NCBI GenBank assembly: GCA_004335635.1
Contig: QAXH01006059.1
Location: 278-64,277, forward strand
Source: Chloromonas sp. AAM2
Lineage: Eukaryota > Chlorophyta > Chlorophyceae > Chlamydomonadales > Chlamydomonadaceae
DNA length: 64,000 bases
Direction: 5' to 3'
A model generated the notes under the pieces. It worked only from the letters and a program-made list of their open reading frames with translations, had not been told where the DNA came from and did no database searches. Shown in pieces: positions 21,862 through 33,811 of this stretch; positions within the stretch are counted from its first letter, which is position 1, and each line of letters starts with the position of its first letter. A program made the translations under genes and the position numbers.

Positions 21862-24800
21862 CTGCAATAAACACAGTGTGTGTGTGGAAGGCCAGATGAA
21901 ACGCTGCTGGGACACAGACGCGAAAAATCCGCGATAAAGAGAGGTGGGGCGTAAATAACGTGGCAAAGCACGCACAGGGGGACGGAAACAGAAGTGATTG
22001 CAAAGCACCAGGGGAGAGGGTGAAGGGGGAGCAGTGGCGAATAGGAGGGCACGTGCACACAGGGTGTTCCACAGCAAGCTCTGACCTGGTGAAACCGTGC
22101 AAAGCTGAGACTCAAACAAGTCGTGCCAACCTAATGGGCTGTTCACGCAAGCCATGGCACAAGAAGGTACAGTTTTCATTCCCCAGCGCTTGCACACATA
22201 CCGTGCATCGTCGTCATCGCCTGCAGGTGTGGCGGCGTAGGCGGTGCTCTCGCCCAGCTTCCAGTTGACAGCGGGCAGAGGACTGTAGTCCCCGTTGGAG
22301 CCTGCAGTCACACCGGCATTACTCATCTTCAGAAGCACACGGCGTTCGCATGTTATCACATACTCAACACATGACAAAACTACTACTGCTTGGGCAGTGC
22401 TGCACTGGCTGCAGCACTGGCCAAAGTGCATGCAGCACAAGCCATGTGAGCATGCTTGCAAAGTTCAAATCTCTTTCGAGCGAGGATGCATAGAGCAGGA
22501 GTGGGCAGTTGTTGTCTACCCCAGCCTGACAGATGCTTTGTCAGATAGTTCGTCGAGACATTTACTTGCCTGGCTGCCACTTAGCAAGAGGATCCGAGTT
22601 GTATGGGTCCCGCCTGCCTTCAGCCGGATAGTAATCTGGGTCGTCATAATTGTCGTCATACTGATCGCTGTAGTATCCGTCCGTTTCGTATCCGTTGCCC
22701 TGCTCCTCCTGCTCTGCAGCTTCCTTGGCCTTGTCCAGCCCCTTCTCATCCTCGTCGGCTTCAAGCAGCTCGGGCTCGGGAGGCTCGTCTGAAAGAGCAA
22801 GGACAGCAGCCAACAAGCATCGAGTGTCTTGTTGGCCTTTTGTTTGTTGGCCTTTCCACGCTTCAGATGGAACACTCAGATCGCCATCTCCAGCGCACAG
22901 CAAACAGCCAACAGATAGCTCTGTAGCTCTTGCACAAAGCCATCACCATGATGAGCAACACAGAGCCATACATAAGACTGCTGTCAAGTCACTCAGCCTG
23001 ACATCATCGCCTCAGTATCGCTGCAGGTATAACTTCATTCACAAGGACTTAATGCGATTCAAACGTCTCACAGTTCTGTATGCTCTTCTCTCACGAAGCG
23101 GCCTATCTGTACACCGCTGCTGCTGTTCATGTCAAAACAGCCGCACCTATATTGAGCAGGGCACGGGATTTCCGGCCCAACGGGAAGAACGTATCCTTAG
23201 GCACTGCTCCCACTCGATGTGCAATGGCCGCCAGCAGCCACTCGTGTCGCCGCCTTAGCGAGGCCAGCGCGGGGGCGGGCCACGCCTTGGCCTCTGCCCC
23301 GTGCATGCCGCACTGCTGCGCCACTACCTGCTGCCCAGCATACATGTTATCAAGCACCTGCACAGCGCAGAGCATTCCATCTGTGGCCCCCCAGTTCCTA
23401 TATGTGAGAAAGCGCTCCCGATAAAGAGCGACACACGCACACAAAGCTGGAAATGGAGTCAGGAGCCATTATACCAGAGCTTGCCACGCACAGGATAAGA
23501 CGCCCCTTGCAGCATGGCATTTCACAATTTATGAATCATGTTCTCACAAAAACCAGCGCCTGCCTCTGTCCCTGGTCATCGGTAGGCATGTAGTTTTCTC
23601 ATTCTCTGATGTATTGTAGGATCCTGTTTCTCGTTCTGGCATGTGTCGCATGTCCTCGACCCAGCATACGGTACCTGCGTCTGCGTCTACAGCTCTACAG
23701 GTAATTATGTCTACAGGTAAGAGCCTCTACAGTCTACAGGAAGAAACTTTGCATTCCGCGCCTCTTGCACAACCTGCACACACCTCCAGTACGGGTAGGA
23801 TGGTGGGTGCCAGTCCCAGCGGGTCACACGCCGTGTCTGCTGCCGGTGTACCGCCCGCAGCCCGCAGCGTGGCGTAGGCCTGCTCAAACAAACAAACAAA
23901 CAAGGTCAAGTTGACGCTGGTTGGCGCGATCAAGGACGCCAAGCATCAAGTGCACCCAGCCCCCTGACCGGAGCTATTTGATCAGGCCCTACTGGGAATG
24001 GTACCAGCAATCTCCACCATTAACTGCTGGCATAGGTCTCTGCCGTGGAGTTCCCGCCACGACCTACCCTAATCTGACCCTGATCTCGGGTGCGCCTGGT
24101 CAAACACAGCCACTTACACCGGAAGGTTGCATAGCCAGATTGAATCCAAGATTAAGACGGCCACTGTCTGACTTCGACTTGACCTCTCGAGCACTGTTGC
24201 ACACTCTTGCTAGCCTAGTCAAAAATAACACATGTGCAGGACAAACAAATGTGCAGTACAAGGAACAGGGCTTGAGAGAAGTGGGTACTTCCACTTGTTG
24301 GTCCGGCATCTGTAGCTCGCATTGCCTTGACTTCCCTGTCAGACCTGCCCGTCAGCACCCCCCGCTGCTACAGATCGCTTCTGTTGGAATAGGATGCATC
24401 GCTGGTGGGTGGTGCATACCTGGATGCGGTAGGGCTCAGGCGAGCGCACCGCAACTTTGGCCAGCGCCTGGGCACACGCCACCTTCACCTCAAGGGTGCC
24501 TGCACGGCAAGGTGACGGCAGGCAAAAGTCAACAATTAGTTGGGTAGCTAAGCTAAGGCAGGCGAGAACCAGGACAGAAGCAATCTGTAACAGCGATGGT
24601 CCTGACGGAGTTCGACTGCTGCCGGAGCTTGCCCAACGCTGGGCCAACAAGTGATATGCATTTTCAACCACCAATGAAATATTTTCCTGCCGTGCACACT
24701 TGGTTGTCCTGCACACTGTGTGGCTCCCTGGGTCGTCATGGCCATGACCATGAGCAGTGTAAGCGGCTGTGCGTGTACTGCCTGCTTGTTTGTTGGCATA

Positions 24801-27800
24801 CACGCACGGCCGCTTTTGGCTGGCCCAGCAAAGGTGTGTAACCTACCAGTGAGCATGTGTCTCTGCAGATGCGTCATGGCCATGACCATGAGCGGTGCAT
24901 GCGCCTGTGCTGCCAGGGCGAGCCGCTCGCCCACGCCTAACTGTGCTGCGCCCTCGCCTGCATTGCTGAGGAACTCGAGCGCTACTGTGGCCTTGGTGGG
25001 TGGCTTCCAGGCAAGCACGCCTGCAAGAGCGTTCACGTGCTCGCCAATCCACCTGCGGGTCAACAACAGGGAGCACACAGTATGAGCACAGACAAGGCAC
25101 CTGCACGGCTGCACAGAACAGCGTACAGCACACTGACGCACATGATACAAAGGAAAGGGCGAGCACACCACAGCCAGTCATTCCCAATGCCAACTGCTTG
25201 CGGTAACTACCACACAGTCATTGTTCTGCTTGGTCTCTGGGCAAGCTGCGAAACCATGGTCATAAAACGATGATGATGACGACCCTTAGTTCCTCCGCTC
25301 ACCATGCTGCCGTGCCCCTCAGATTCTCGTAAGCCTGTTCCTCCACTGCCGCCAGTAGCTTGACCTCCACCTGGGTGCCGGCCAGGGGCTGGGTGGTGGG
25401 CGGCGGGGGGGAGCCTAGCAGCTCGAGCGCACTGCGCATAGAATCCTTCCTGCATGGGCAACCAGTCACGAACACAGCCTAGAATATGATGATCACATGT
25501 ACGGCTCAGCATCGTTACACTTGAACAGTGGGATAACATTTTTGCACCTGGAAGTAACAGTTTTGGCTGGAAATGTATCGGCCGCCGACGCAGCTGTAAG
25601 ATGTGTTCACACAGGGAGCACAGGCAAGAAGGAGCAGTGGCAGAAAGCAATACTGTCAGATTGTCCCTGCATCAAGACAGCTGTGAAGAGCTGTCAGCTA
25701 GTGTATCTGGACCGCTGGTGCCTGCTGCACCATGCTCAAGTTCTAGAAAGTCATTAGCGGTCGTCTACATCACCATGTACAAGAATGACGCAGCAATGGT
25801 CAAGCATCATGGCCCAACTCACCCGGGTGCTGCAGCCCACAGTGCAGCGAGCATGTCCCTGGGCAACTGACTGGGTGTGGCTGCCGCCAGTGCCCCAGCC
25901 AGCTGGCAGCACCAGCCAGCCAGGCCAGCCGAGCAGCGCAGCCGCTTCAGGAGCGTGAACAGGAACGAGTAGGCGAGGCCTTCGGGCCAGGGGTCTGCAA
26001 ACAGGGCCTTGACAACCGGCTGCACTGCCAAGCCCCCCTGTGAGTGAGTGAGTGAGGTGAGTGAGTGAGTGAGAGAGTGTCTTCTCACATCTGTATCGTA
26101 CGACGAGTCAAACAGAAGACGGCTCAAGCTTCAAATACAACAGCATCAGTTGCACATTGCAAAGGACTGTTGGTGCTCAGTCCGGAATTCCCCGTCTTTA
26201 CCTGTGAGGCGGCTTTTAGAAGCACATGGGGGGGTAAAGTGGACTGGCGGGGGTCGTCGGGGGGATTTAGCTGGAGCCAAACCAGGGCCTCTGCTATGGC
26301 ACACCGCTCCACTGCACCCAGGCTGTCGGACTTGAACACTGTAAGCAAGACGATGGATCATCAAGTGAGAACGCAGCGTGCTTGCTTTCTGTTCGTTCCC
26401 TACATGCTGGTGCACGGCTGCACAACAGCTTTGAAGCAATGCCAGCAGTGACTATGCAAGAGCTAGGAGGGTTCTCTCACCTCCCATGAGCACTGACTGC
26501 AGCACCCGGATGGACTTCTTTACCCCCTCCGTCTCCACCAGGTGCCCGCTGTAGCTCACACTCCATGCACGCGACTCAAGGATCACAGCTACACAGCAGC
26601 ACATGCACATACACAGGCTCATGCGCTTGGACTCATAAGCACATATTGAGATAGGACATGAGGCAGCTATCACATCAACAGTCAGGCGCAATGAGCCAAG
26701 ATGAATTACCATCAAATGCCAGCATATTCATCCCCATTTTCCTAACCCAGTTGCTTATTTCTTTCTTGATAGCAGCGCAGATTGAACGAGTGCGGATCAT
26801 GGCGTCGCCTCACCCGCTGTCTTTGCTGCAGCAGTGACCAGAGAGGACGACCTGGACTGCAGCAGCGCGAGCACGCGGCTCATCATGCGCCCAAAGAGGG
26901 AGGTGCCGGCGCCAGCGGCGGGCTGCTCAGCAGACGTCTGGGACGTCAATGCTGCGATTCAGGCAGAGAAGACAATTTGACTAAAAGGAACATGCGCCTC
27001 AGCAGCCACATGACATGAGCGTGAGCATGGCCAGGACTGGCAAGCGTGCTGTAGCGGCCACACAAGCCAAACACCAGTGGAGTGGAGTCGCCTTTGCCTT
27101 CACTAAGGTGCTCGCCTGCCATGCGATACTCTTCAGCCTTTGAACGGTTCAGCATCGCACCCCATCAACATGCATCCTGTAAGTAGCTGTGGTCACTGTC
27201 TGCCACCCTCAGGCTGACCCACATCTCAGTGCTTGCTGACCACATTCCATGCCCCGCTCCTGAGCTTGCTCAGCGTCAGATCCTGCCAGTGCTACACCGG
27301 GCCACCATGTGAACTTCAGACGGCCAGACACCCAACAGCCCAGTCGCCTAATAACCCACCACATGGGATCTAGACGCCTAGGGCGACCCAGACACCTTCT
27401 TGCCCGCACCTGATTCGTTGGGCACTGCTGTGCTTGCCAGCCCCGGGTGTTCAGGCGTCAGTGCATCCTCGGGCGCAGGCGGGGGCGTGTCAGCCATGCT
27501 CATGACCATCTGCCAGCTGGCGGCCAGCATGCGGCCCTGAATGCCAACATCCTGGATCTCGATCTCACTGGGGGCAAGCCTGCAAGCGAACAGTGCATGG
27601 GTTTGACTGGATGTCAAGAAAGGGAGCCTGTGACGTCTGCCATCATCATCACAACATGGCAACCACGTGCATGTACAAGTCATTGTGCTAAAACACGAAA
27701 ACGCCTGCACACTGCAGTTGCCTAGCTTGTGGTGCTCGACCAAACAGTCAAGCGTACAGCCATCCTGTGCTACCAGATACACACGTTGCCATCTCTGTCT

Positions 27801-30800
27801 TTACCGTCAGTTGGTGCATGCCCATGCTGCTGATCTACAGCCTGCAGCCCAATAAAGCCTTCAAGCGAGCTCCAATGAGCCATGCCGACAGCACACTGCT
27901 CATGCATGCCATGCTATGTTCCCGACCCCCCTGGTGCATGCCACGTCACCTTCTGCCACACACAGGTGCCGGCTAACATCTGTCCATGCCATGCGATATC
28001 TCCTCTGTCATCAACAAGCGGACCTACTTTTTCCGCAGCAGCTCAGCCCGAGGGTACGGTGCCCCGAACATGGACCGCATGGCATCCAGGCTGACGAGAT
28101 CTGAGGGGTCAGCGCATGCCAGTAGCACAAGCGCGTCCCAGAACATGGAACCACTGTTGTGAATGTCTCCTGCGACCAAAACATGGACTTGTGCACAACG
28201 TAAACGAGGAGGTGGGGCAGCCGGGCAGCTGGAGTGCCAGCCATCATATTGCACCATGAGTGTGTGGCTTGAAAGGGGTTGTAAGGATGGCCAAATGACA
28301 GTGACAAGAGACGCAGGGCAGTGTTCGCGCTATCAGTTGGCTGTTGAGGGGAGGAACTATTTTGATTGTGGGCCGGTATGCATGCTGCATTGGCTTCATG
28401 GGCCGGGTTCAGGCTTCATATCGCTTGCACATCAGCATGGTTCCTCACCACACATGACGCATGGAAAGGCTGCACTCACCCATGCCTCCCTGGATGGCCG
28501 CTGCACACCCCCTGGCCAAGTAGATGCGGGCAGAGGAGTCCCTGCAATTGTGGACATGGCCAAGTCCAGCAAATCAGGAAAGTGCTACATGCCGTTTGAG
28601 TTGTCGTCCTCAACGGTGTGCTTTAGCCCGGCAGGGTTGGTCATGATGCACTCATGTGCCTTCAGGGTCATGACGCATCAACTGTGAATTGTGATGGATA
28701 ACGAAGAAGACGGTCAAGGGCCGTCAGATCAAGTGCTCGCGTCCTCAGCCATGAACCCAACAGCATCGTGTCCAACCCTGTGAGTTGCAAGGCATGATGA
28801 AAACCGACCTGCTGCGGCATTTGCGCGCCTTACACGCAGAACTACATAGCATAGCAATTGAACCTAATGATTGGTGGCGGTGCATTGTCGCTCACTTTAG
28901 GTTTAGGTAGCTGCTCGTGTCCTCCCTTTGGACAGTGGGCGGTGCGCCCGCCTTGGCCTTTGAGCCCACAGCAAACATCACACCTGCCGGGCATGGCACA
29001 CGCATCTTGACAGGCATGCAAGGAAACAGCGATACGGGTAACAGTCTCACAGGAACAGTCCTATGGGTAGCAGGCTTGGCATGTAAGATGGTAATCAAAA
29101 GTCCCACAGAGCGCATGTATGCAGACTTGACAATCTGCATGCGCCTCAAAAGCGAGACACACACTATGTGCAAGCTTGCATACAAATCAACCTGAGATCA
29201 CGCCAAGCAAAAACGACGTATCACTTACTCTTTTCTATGCACAGTGCAGTACGAGCCCCAGTACACCCCTACCTGTCGATTTGGCCCGTTCCACGTTGTT
29301 CTGCAAGTACGGGCCGACATACTGTGCGAACTTGACACCGCTCATTTCCTTTGCCGCCATGGCAGCCAGGGCCAGCGAGTGCCGGGCGCACACAGCGTCG
29401 GGGCTGGTGATGCCTACACATGGAACAGAATAGCAAGTGGGTGTGCTGGTGCGTGTGCTACAGCGCAGGCTCATGTGCAGCACGTGGTGACAAAGTGTGA
29501 GTCCTCTGTAGCGCTGGACTCAAGACAACCATGGTCACGTGCAAGTCAGCATACCTCCTATGCATGCCTGCTGTGACCAGCTGTCATGCGCCCATGCTGA
29601 ACGTTTTGCATGGCAGCTTGCATGCTGAGCAGTCCTTTGACGCTACTGGAGCTCATGTCAACATCGATAGCATACCGCCATGAAGAAGCTGGCACCTGTA
29701 ATTACTTTAACAAGGCAGCATGATGACAGCTCATCGGCTGTTGCTGTTTCCTACCAGGGAAGCTCCTCGGTGCAATCTGCAGGAGGCCAGACTTGCTGAG
29801 GCATGCCCGTGCTGTGCTGAAGGCCAGGCGGAGCAGCGCCTGCATCTCCATCTGCTGCTTAAATTCAACCACCTGCAAAAAGCGAATCGTGTGGCAGCGC
29901 TTTGTTCAGAAGACCTTCCCTTTGGTGAACTCAAAGCTGAGCAGGCCTGCTGATGCTGTGCTGCCACTGGGCTGCAATGATTACAGAGGAATCCCGATTT
30001 TGAATGTGGTCAACATTACTTGTGCAACCACACCTGGCTGTGCGTCCCACACAATCGATATCAGCTATCCCGCACCCATCCCGCAGTGCTCACTGACCAT
30101 ATTCTTCCGCTTGTTTAGCGGGTTTGCCTCCGCTGCTGCTGTGGCTGCTAGGACGCTTGCCAGGGAGTTTCTTCCCGCCTGCAGCTGGTCGATAGTGTCC
30201 AGTAACCGCTCCAGTGTAACCAGCAGGCCGGCCGGGTACATGGGGTCATCTGCATGAGTGGGGCACAGCATGATCACCGACATGATGCTGAGAGATGGGT
30301 GAAGTGAATGGTACCCGAAACCCTGCCATGCACAGGTGGATGTGTATGCGTACCATTCACCAACACAAATCAACTATTACTATCGCGGTGTGTGGTAATC
30401 CCCTTCACTCGTAGGTTGCAAGGGCTGGAGTCCCTCCCCTGATGTGAAACCCAGTGTCCATAAGTTACCCCAGAGGCTGCATGTGCATGCCGTTGTAAGC
30501 GTTCTTGGCAACATCAGGCCGGAAATTGAACACGTAATGAAGATGGCTGTTGTGCAAGATCTCACCTGGCTTGCTGACCAGCGCTGCATGGGCCAGTGCT
30601 GCCAGAGCGCGCATGGAGCCCTGCTTCCGCATGAAAGGAGCCTTTTCATCTGACAAATCTGCCCATGCGCCTGACAAAATCTCCGGTGGCAGGCTATCTA
30701 TTGCCTTGGGTAGTGACAGACTCCCTGCACACACAGTTGCAGCCAAGCAGAAGCATGGCTGTCATGCAGCCGGCATGCGTTTGATGTGCCATGTGGTTGA

Positions 30801-31361
30801 AATCAGCACGATCCCTTACCCCTGTTTGCAGGCATTGGCAATGGAGTGCCAGCTGCTCCACAGCCCAAGGCCAGCTGTACGAGGTAGAACAGCAGCCTTG
30901 TGAACAGAGGAATAGTTTCCTTGGTGGCACTGCTGCGTAAGGCCTCCAGAAGGGTTTCCACTGAGCTGACTCGCAAATGGCCATGCTGAAGCAAGCGTGT
31001 CAGGAGCCTGTCGTAAACGTCCTTGCTGGATGATGTTCCGGAGACGGAAGAGATGTTGGCTGCGTCATGGCAAGGGCATGATCAGCATGTTGATCCCAAG
31101 CAAAGATAAGATCTTTGTAACCCCATCAGCCATATGCTCAGCTTGTGGCTTGACTCTGGTCCTTGCACTCACCTAAGCCTGTGATGCATTCATTGTAGCC
31201 CAACGTGGTCAACTGCGTTGCATCAGATTTGATCAAGTTTGATCGGCTGTTCGACGGAGGTGAACAGAAGTTGCGCAAGCATGAAGTCTCACCTCAGCTT
31301 TTGTGCCAACGCTTTGAATGAAGCGATTGAGCGTTGGCACAATCTCATCGTCCTTAACCAT
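19842..31361 (-). CDS. TSH3/TASH3-like helical-repeat protein with two SH3 domains, 26 exons, 1368 aa
   Basis: Exons: 31361-31293, 31212-31173, 31059-30820, 30724-30566, 30249-30098, 29872-29755, 29413-29273, 28983-28896, 28541-28480, 28169-28028, 27579-27410, 26951-26814, 26588-26481, 26338-26202, 26037-25823, 25449-25303, 25052-24847, 24499-24420, 23879-23782, 23397-23147, 22788-22570, 22301-22202, 21861-21740, 21308-21190, 20846-20705, 20485-19842 (TGA). Total 4107 nt, in phase; intron 21 needs a GC donor (CAG|GCAAGT, 22569). The first ~920 residues are helical and adaptin-like (LLTRLLQHGHL, ARIYLARGCAAAIQGGMG). SH3 domains lie near residues 1028-1085 and at the C-terminus. Helical solenoid plus SH3 is the layout of the plant TPLATE-complex (TSET) subunit TASH3, an endocytic adaptor; that identity is inferred. 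The start ATG (31361) is the only in-frame one, but the N-terminus may be longer. Confidence 0.8.
26038..26185 (-). repeat. Introner-like repeat filling TSH3 intron 14
   Basis: Intron 14 is 164 nt (26038-26201), and about 145 nt of it match a repeat also found in RUS intron 8 (41130-41262). Shared features on the plus strand are a (TGAG)n block at the splice border, CATCTGTATCGT, ATACAACANCATC and CATTGCAAAGNACTG. On the transcribed strand the element supplies the CTCACTCACAG acceptor itself. Confidence 0.7.
30319..30374 (+). other. Fragments resembling the neighbouring kinase gene
   Basis: Inside TSH3 intron 4, 30319-30349 matches 33282-33312 at 30 of 31 bases, spanning the kinase intron 4 acceptor and the start of kinase exon 5. 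The next 25 bases match 33558-33582 imperfectly (kinase intron 5). Because the match crosses an intron-exon border, it would be a DNA-level copy, not a retrocopy. Confidence 0.5.
30376..30450 (+). mobile_element. MITE-like fragment, copy A
   Basis: About 70 bp match, in inverted orientation, the segment at 46425-46495: ACTATCGCGGTGTGT, then TAATCCCCTTCA and GGAGTCCCTCCCCT. It lies in TSH3 intron 4, next to the kinase-like fragments. No coding capacity is visible, so it is a non-autonomous or degraded element. Confidence 0.5.
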
Positions 31362-31685
31362 CTCAGCTAGCTTAAACCAAGTCGATCGCACTGAGTTGAT
31401 GGTCACCACCGGGATGTTCAACCGGAAGCCATCGCAGGGCCCCGGCCATGCACCATTGGGGCAACAGAGCACATCGACCTTGCCTATTCAGCACGGATGG
31501 ATTCGTCTTGAGCGCGTCGTGTTTGACGTTTTTGGGCAGTTTAGGGTTGGCAGTTGCACAACATGGGTCATTGTCTGAGGCTACTTCATGTATTTGCATT
31601 TTCTAAGTATCGTGTTCTAGCCGTGGCCCTTATTTGCATTGCCGTCCTGAAACATAACTTTTGTGACATTCTGGCCGAACGCGCG
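31362..31685. promoter_or_regulatory. Divergent promoter region, TSH3-like gene / TKL kinase
   Basis: There are 324 bp between the minus-strand ATG at 31361 and the plus-strand ATG at 31686. No specific element was recognised. Part of it could instead be 5' coding sequence of the TSH3-like gene if its true start lies further upstream. Confidence 0.45.
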
Positions 31686-33811
31686 ATGGCAGGAGGCCTC
31701 GAGGATCGCTTCCTTAGCGCAGTCAAGGTACAGCTTCCCTCACTCTTCCCTAAGCTTGATTGCGCGAGCTGTGCGTGCGGGACATGCCGGATACATGTAC
31801 AACACGTACATGATGGCACACATCTTACATGATGCAATCAAACAACTGCAGTTGAAGAGCGATCCACAGTTGGAACGCCTTATACAAGAGAACCAAGACT
31901 TGAAGCGTCAAATGAGCGGCAGCGCCTTCGGGTGAGCAGGGCAGAGTGCAGCTGGGTACAGCCTTTGGACAAAATGACTTAACCATATGTGTCATGCATT
32001 CACCATCTGTGTCATGCATCTCACGTCTACAGGGCCGCAAGTCAGATTGCTTATGAGGAGCTTGACGTACAGGACCAGATAGGAGGAGGTGGCTTTGCAC
32101 TTGTATACCGAGGCACATGGCTGGGCACTCCAGTGGCAATAAAAAAATGGTTCGACCCCAATGTCAGCGACCAGCTATTTCAGGAATTTAGAGAAGAAGC
32201 CATGACGCTACAGGCACTGCGGCATCCCAACATTGTTCAGTTTCTAGGCGCATGTAGCAAGCCACCAAACCTCGCCATGGTTACCGAGCACATGCCACAC
32301 AGCCTGCACGGCATCCTGTACACCACCAGCACAGCCATGGATCGCACGCGCGTCATCAGCCTAGCCCAGGACATCGCAAGGGCGTTTGTGTACTTGCACT
32401 CACGAAAACCAGCAGTCATTCATCGAGACATCAAGCCAGCAAACTTTCTCTTGGACAGGGCATGGAAGGTCAAGGTGGGTGGGAAGGGTTCACACGCTGA
32501 CGCTTCGAGGGCCTCTGTTTGAACAGGCGTAGATTGATTGACCAGGCCAATAATGCCAGGTGGCGTGGGCTGGTAGCGCGGTTGTTCTGCAGCACAGCGA
32601 GTCGAGTTCAGCCTGGAGATTAGTGGATACCATATGGAAGACATGTGAGATGTGCATGCATCTTGGCGATACTAGGCTGGTTTAACACAGCTAAAGCGGT
32701 TGGCTGGTTCTGCTGTCAGCACTTAAGCCGGTCAGGCTAACTCAGGCTAGTTGGTTAGAGACTCGGGAGCGGCTGTGGCTGCATACTCATACACATACAC
32801 AATGGCCAGTCCGCTTAACTGATGTGTATGTGTGCAGGTGTGCGACTTTGGTTTGGCCAGCAACAGCCGGAGTCAAGCCGGTGCAGGCACCCCCGCGTAC
32901 ATGGCACCTGAGCTGTTTGAAGGAACGTCGTACAATGAAAAGGTGAGGAGTTTGCTGCTCAATCTTGGCATCATCAGAGCGCATGTAGCAATCCTTACAT
33001 GTTAGGTCACCAGGTTGGTAATGCAGTAAGAGGAGAATTGTTCAGTGCCTCTGCTAGGGACCTGTAGTGCTGGGCGGTTGCTCTGCTGCAAGGGGCAGGC
33101 AGTGTTATTCCCAAATCAATACGGTACAAGGTGTCAAATGCTTTTTTTCGCAGTAAGGGCACAATTGACGCACCCGTTGATTGATGGACTGTATGCCAAT
33201 AAAGTGCCTGTCAGACGACACCCAAAGGCATCAGAATGACAGTGACTGCGTGCTGCTGGTTGGCAGCTGAGCACCCTGCCTAACCCTGCCATGCACAGGT
33301 GGATGTGTACGCATTTGGCGTGCTCCTGAACGAGATGCTGACCCGCCTGCCCCCTTTTTCAAACGAGTCCGTCTACGACATCCAGCAGAAGGTGCTGGCG
33401 GGGGGCCGCCCTGAAATGTCGCTGTCGTGCCCCAAGCAACTACAGGTATGTTGTTGTCAATGTTGTCACATGGCCTTGTTCGAGAAGGAGAGCTGCTCAG
33501 CGCAGGAAGGCGGAGGGAGGGGACAGAGGGATTTAGGAAGTGGGATTGTTAGGCACTGTACCAGTTACCAACACAAATCAATTGCAGGTTGGAACTAACA
33601 TTAGGACACTCCACATCTTATTCTCAGGTGCATCATCATTCTGCCTTCCTAGGAGTGTGTTGGCTTTGTAATCAGGCATGACCCACGCTGTGTGTGGCGT
33701 GTGTTTGTGCAGGACATCGTCACAGCGTGCTGGGACCAGCAGGCCTCAAAACGGCCCAGTTTTGAAAAGGTCCTGGACATGCTCAGAGATGCAACTAAGG
33801 CATTGGGCTGA
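31686..33811 (+). CDS. TKL (Raf-like) serine/threonine protein kinase, 6 exons, 304 aa
   Basis: Exons: 31686-31727, 31852-31931, 32033-32474, 32838-32942, 33299-33445, 33713-33811 (TGA). All phases match. The protein is a short N-terminal helix (SDPQLERLIQENQDLKRQM, probably coiled coil) followed by one complete kinase domain. Visible motifs: glycine loop IGGGGFALVYRG (residues 57-68), AIKK with catalytic Lys78, HRDIKPANFLL with Asp173, DFG at 191-193, GTPAYMAPE activation end, DVYAFGVLLNEM and the closing CWDQQASKRPSF. The WDP/KRPSF end and APE style fit the TKL/Raf-like group common in plants and algae. No transmembrane or ligand domain is present, so it should be cytosolic. It is intact with all catalytic residues. 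The substrate is unknown. Confidence 0.95.
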
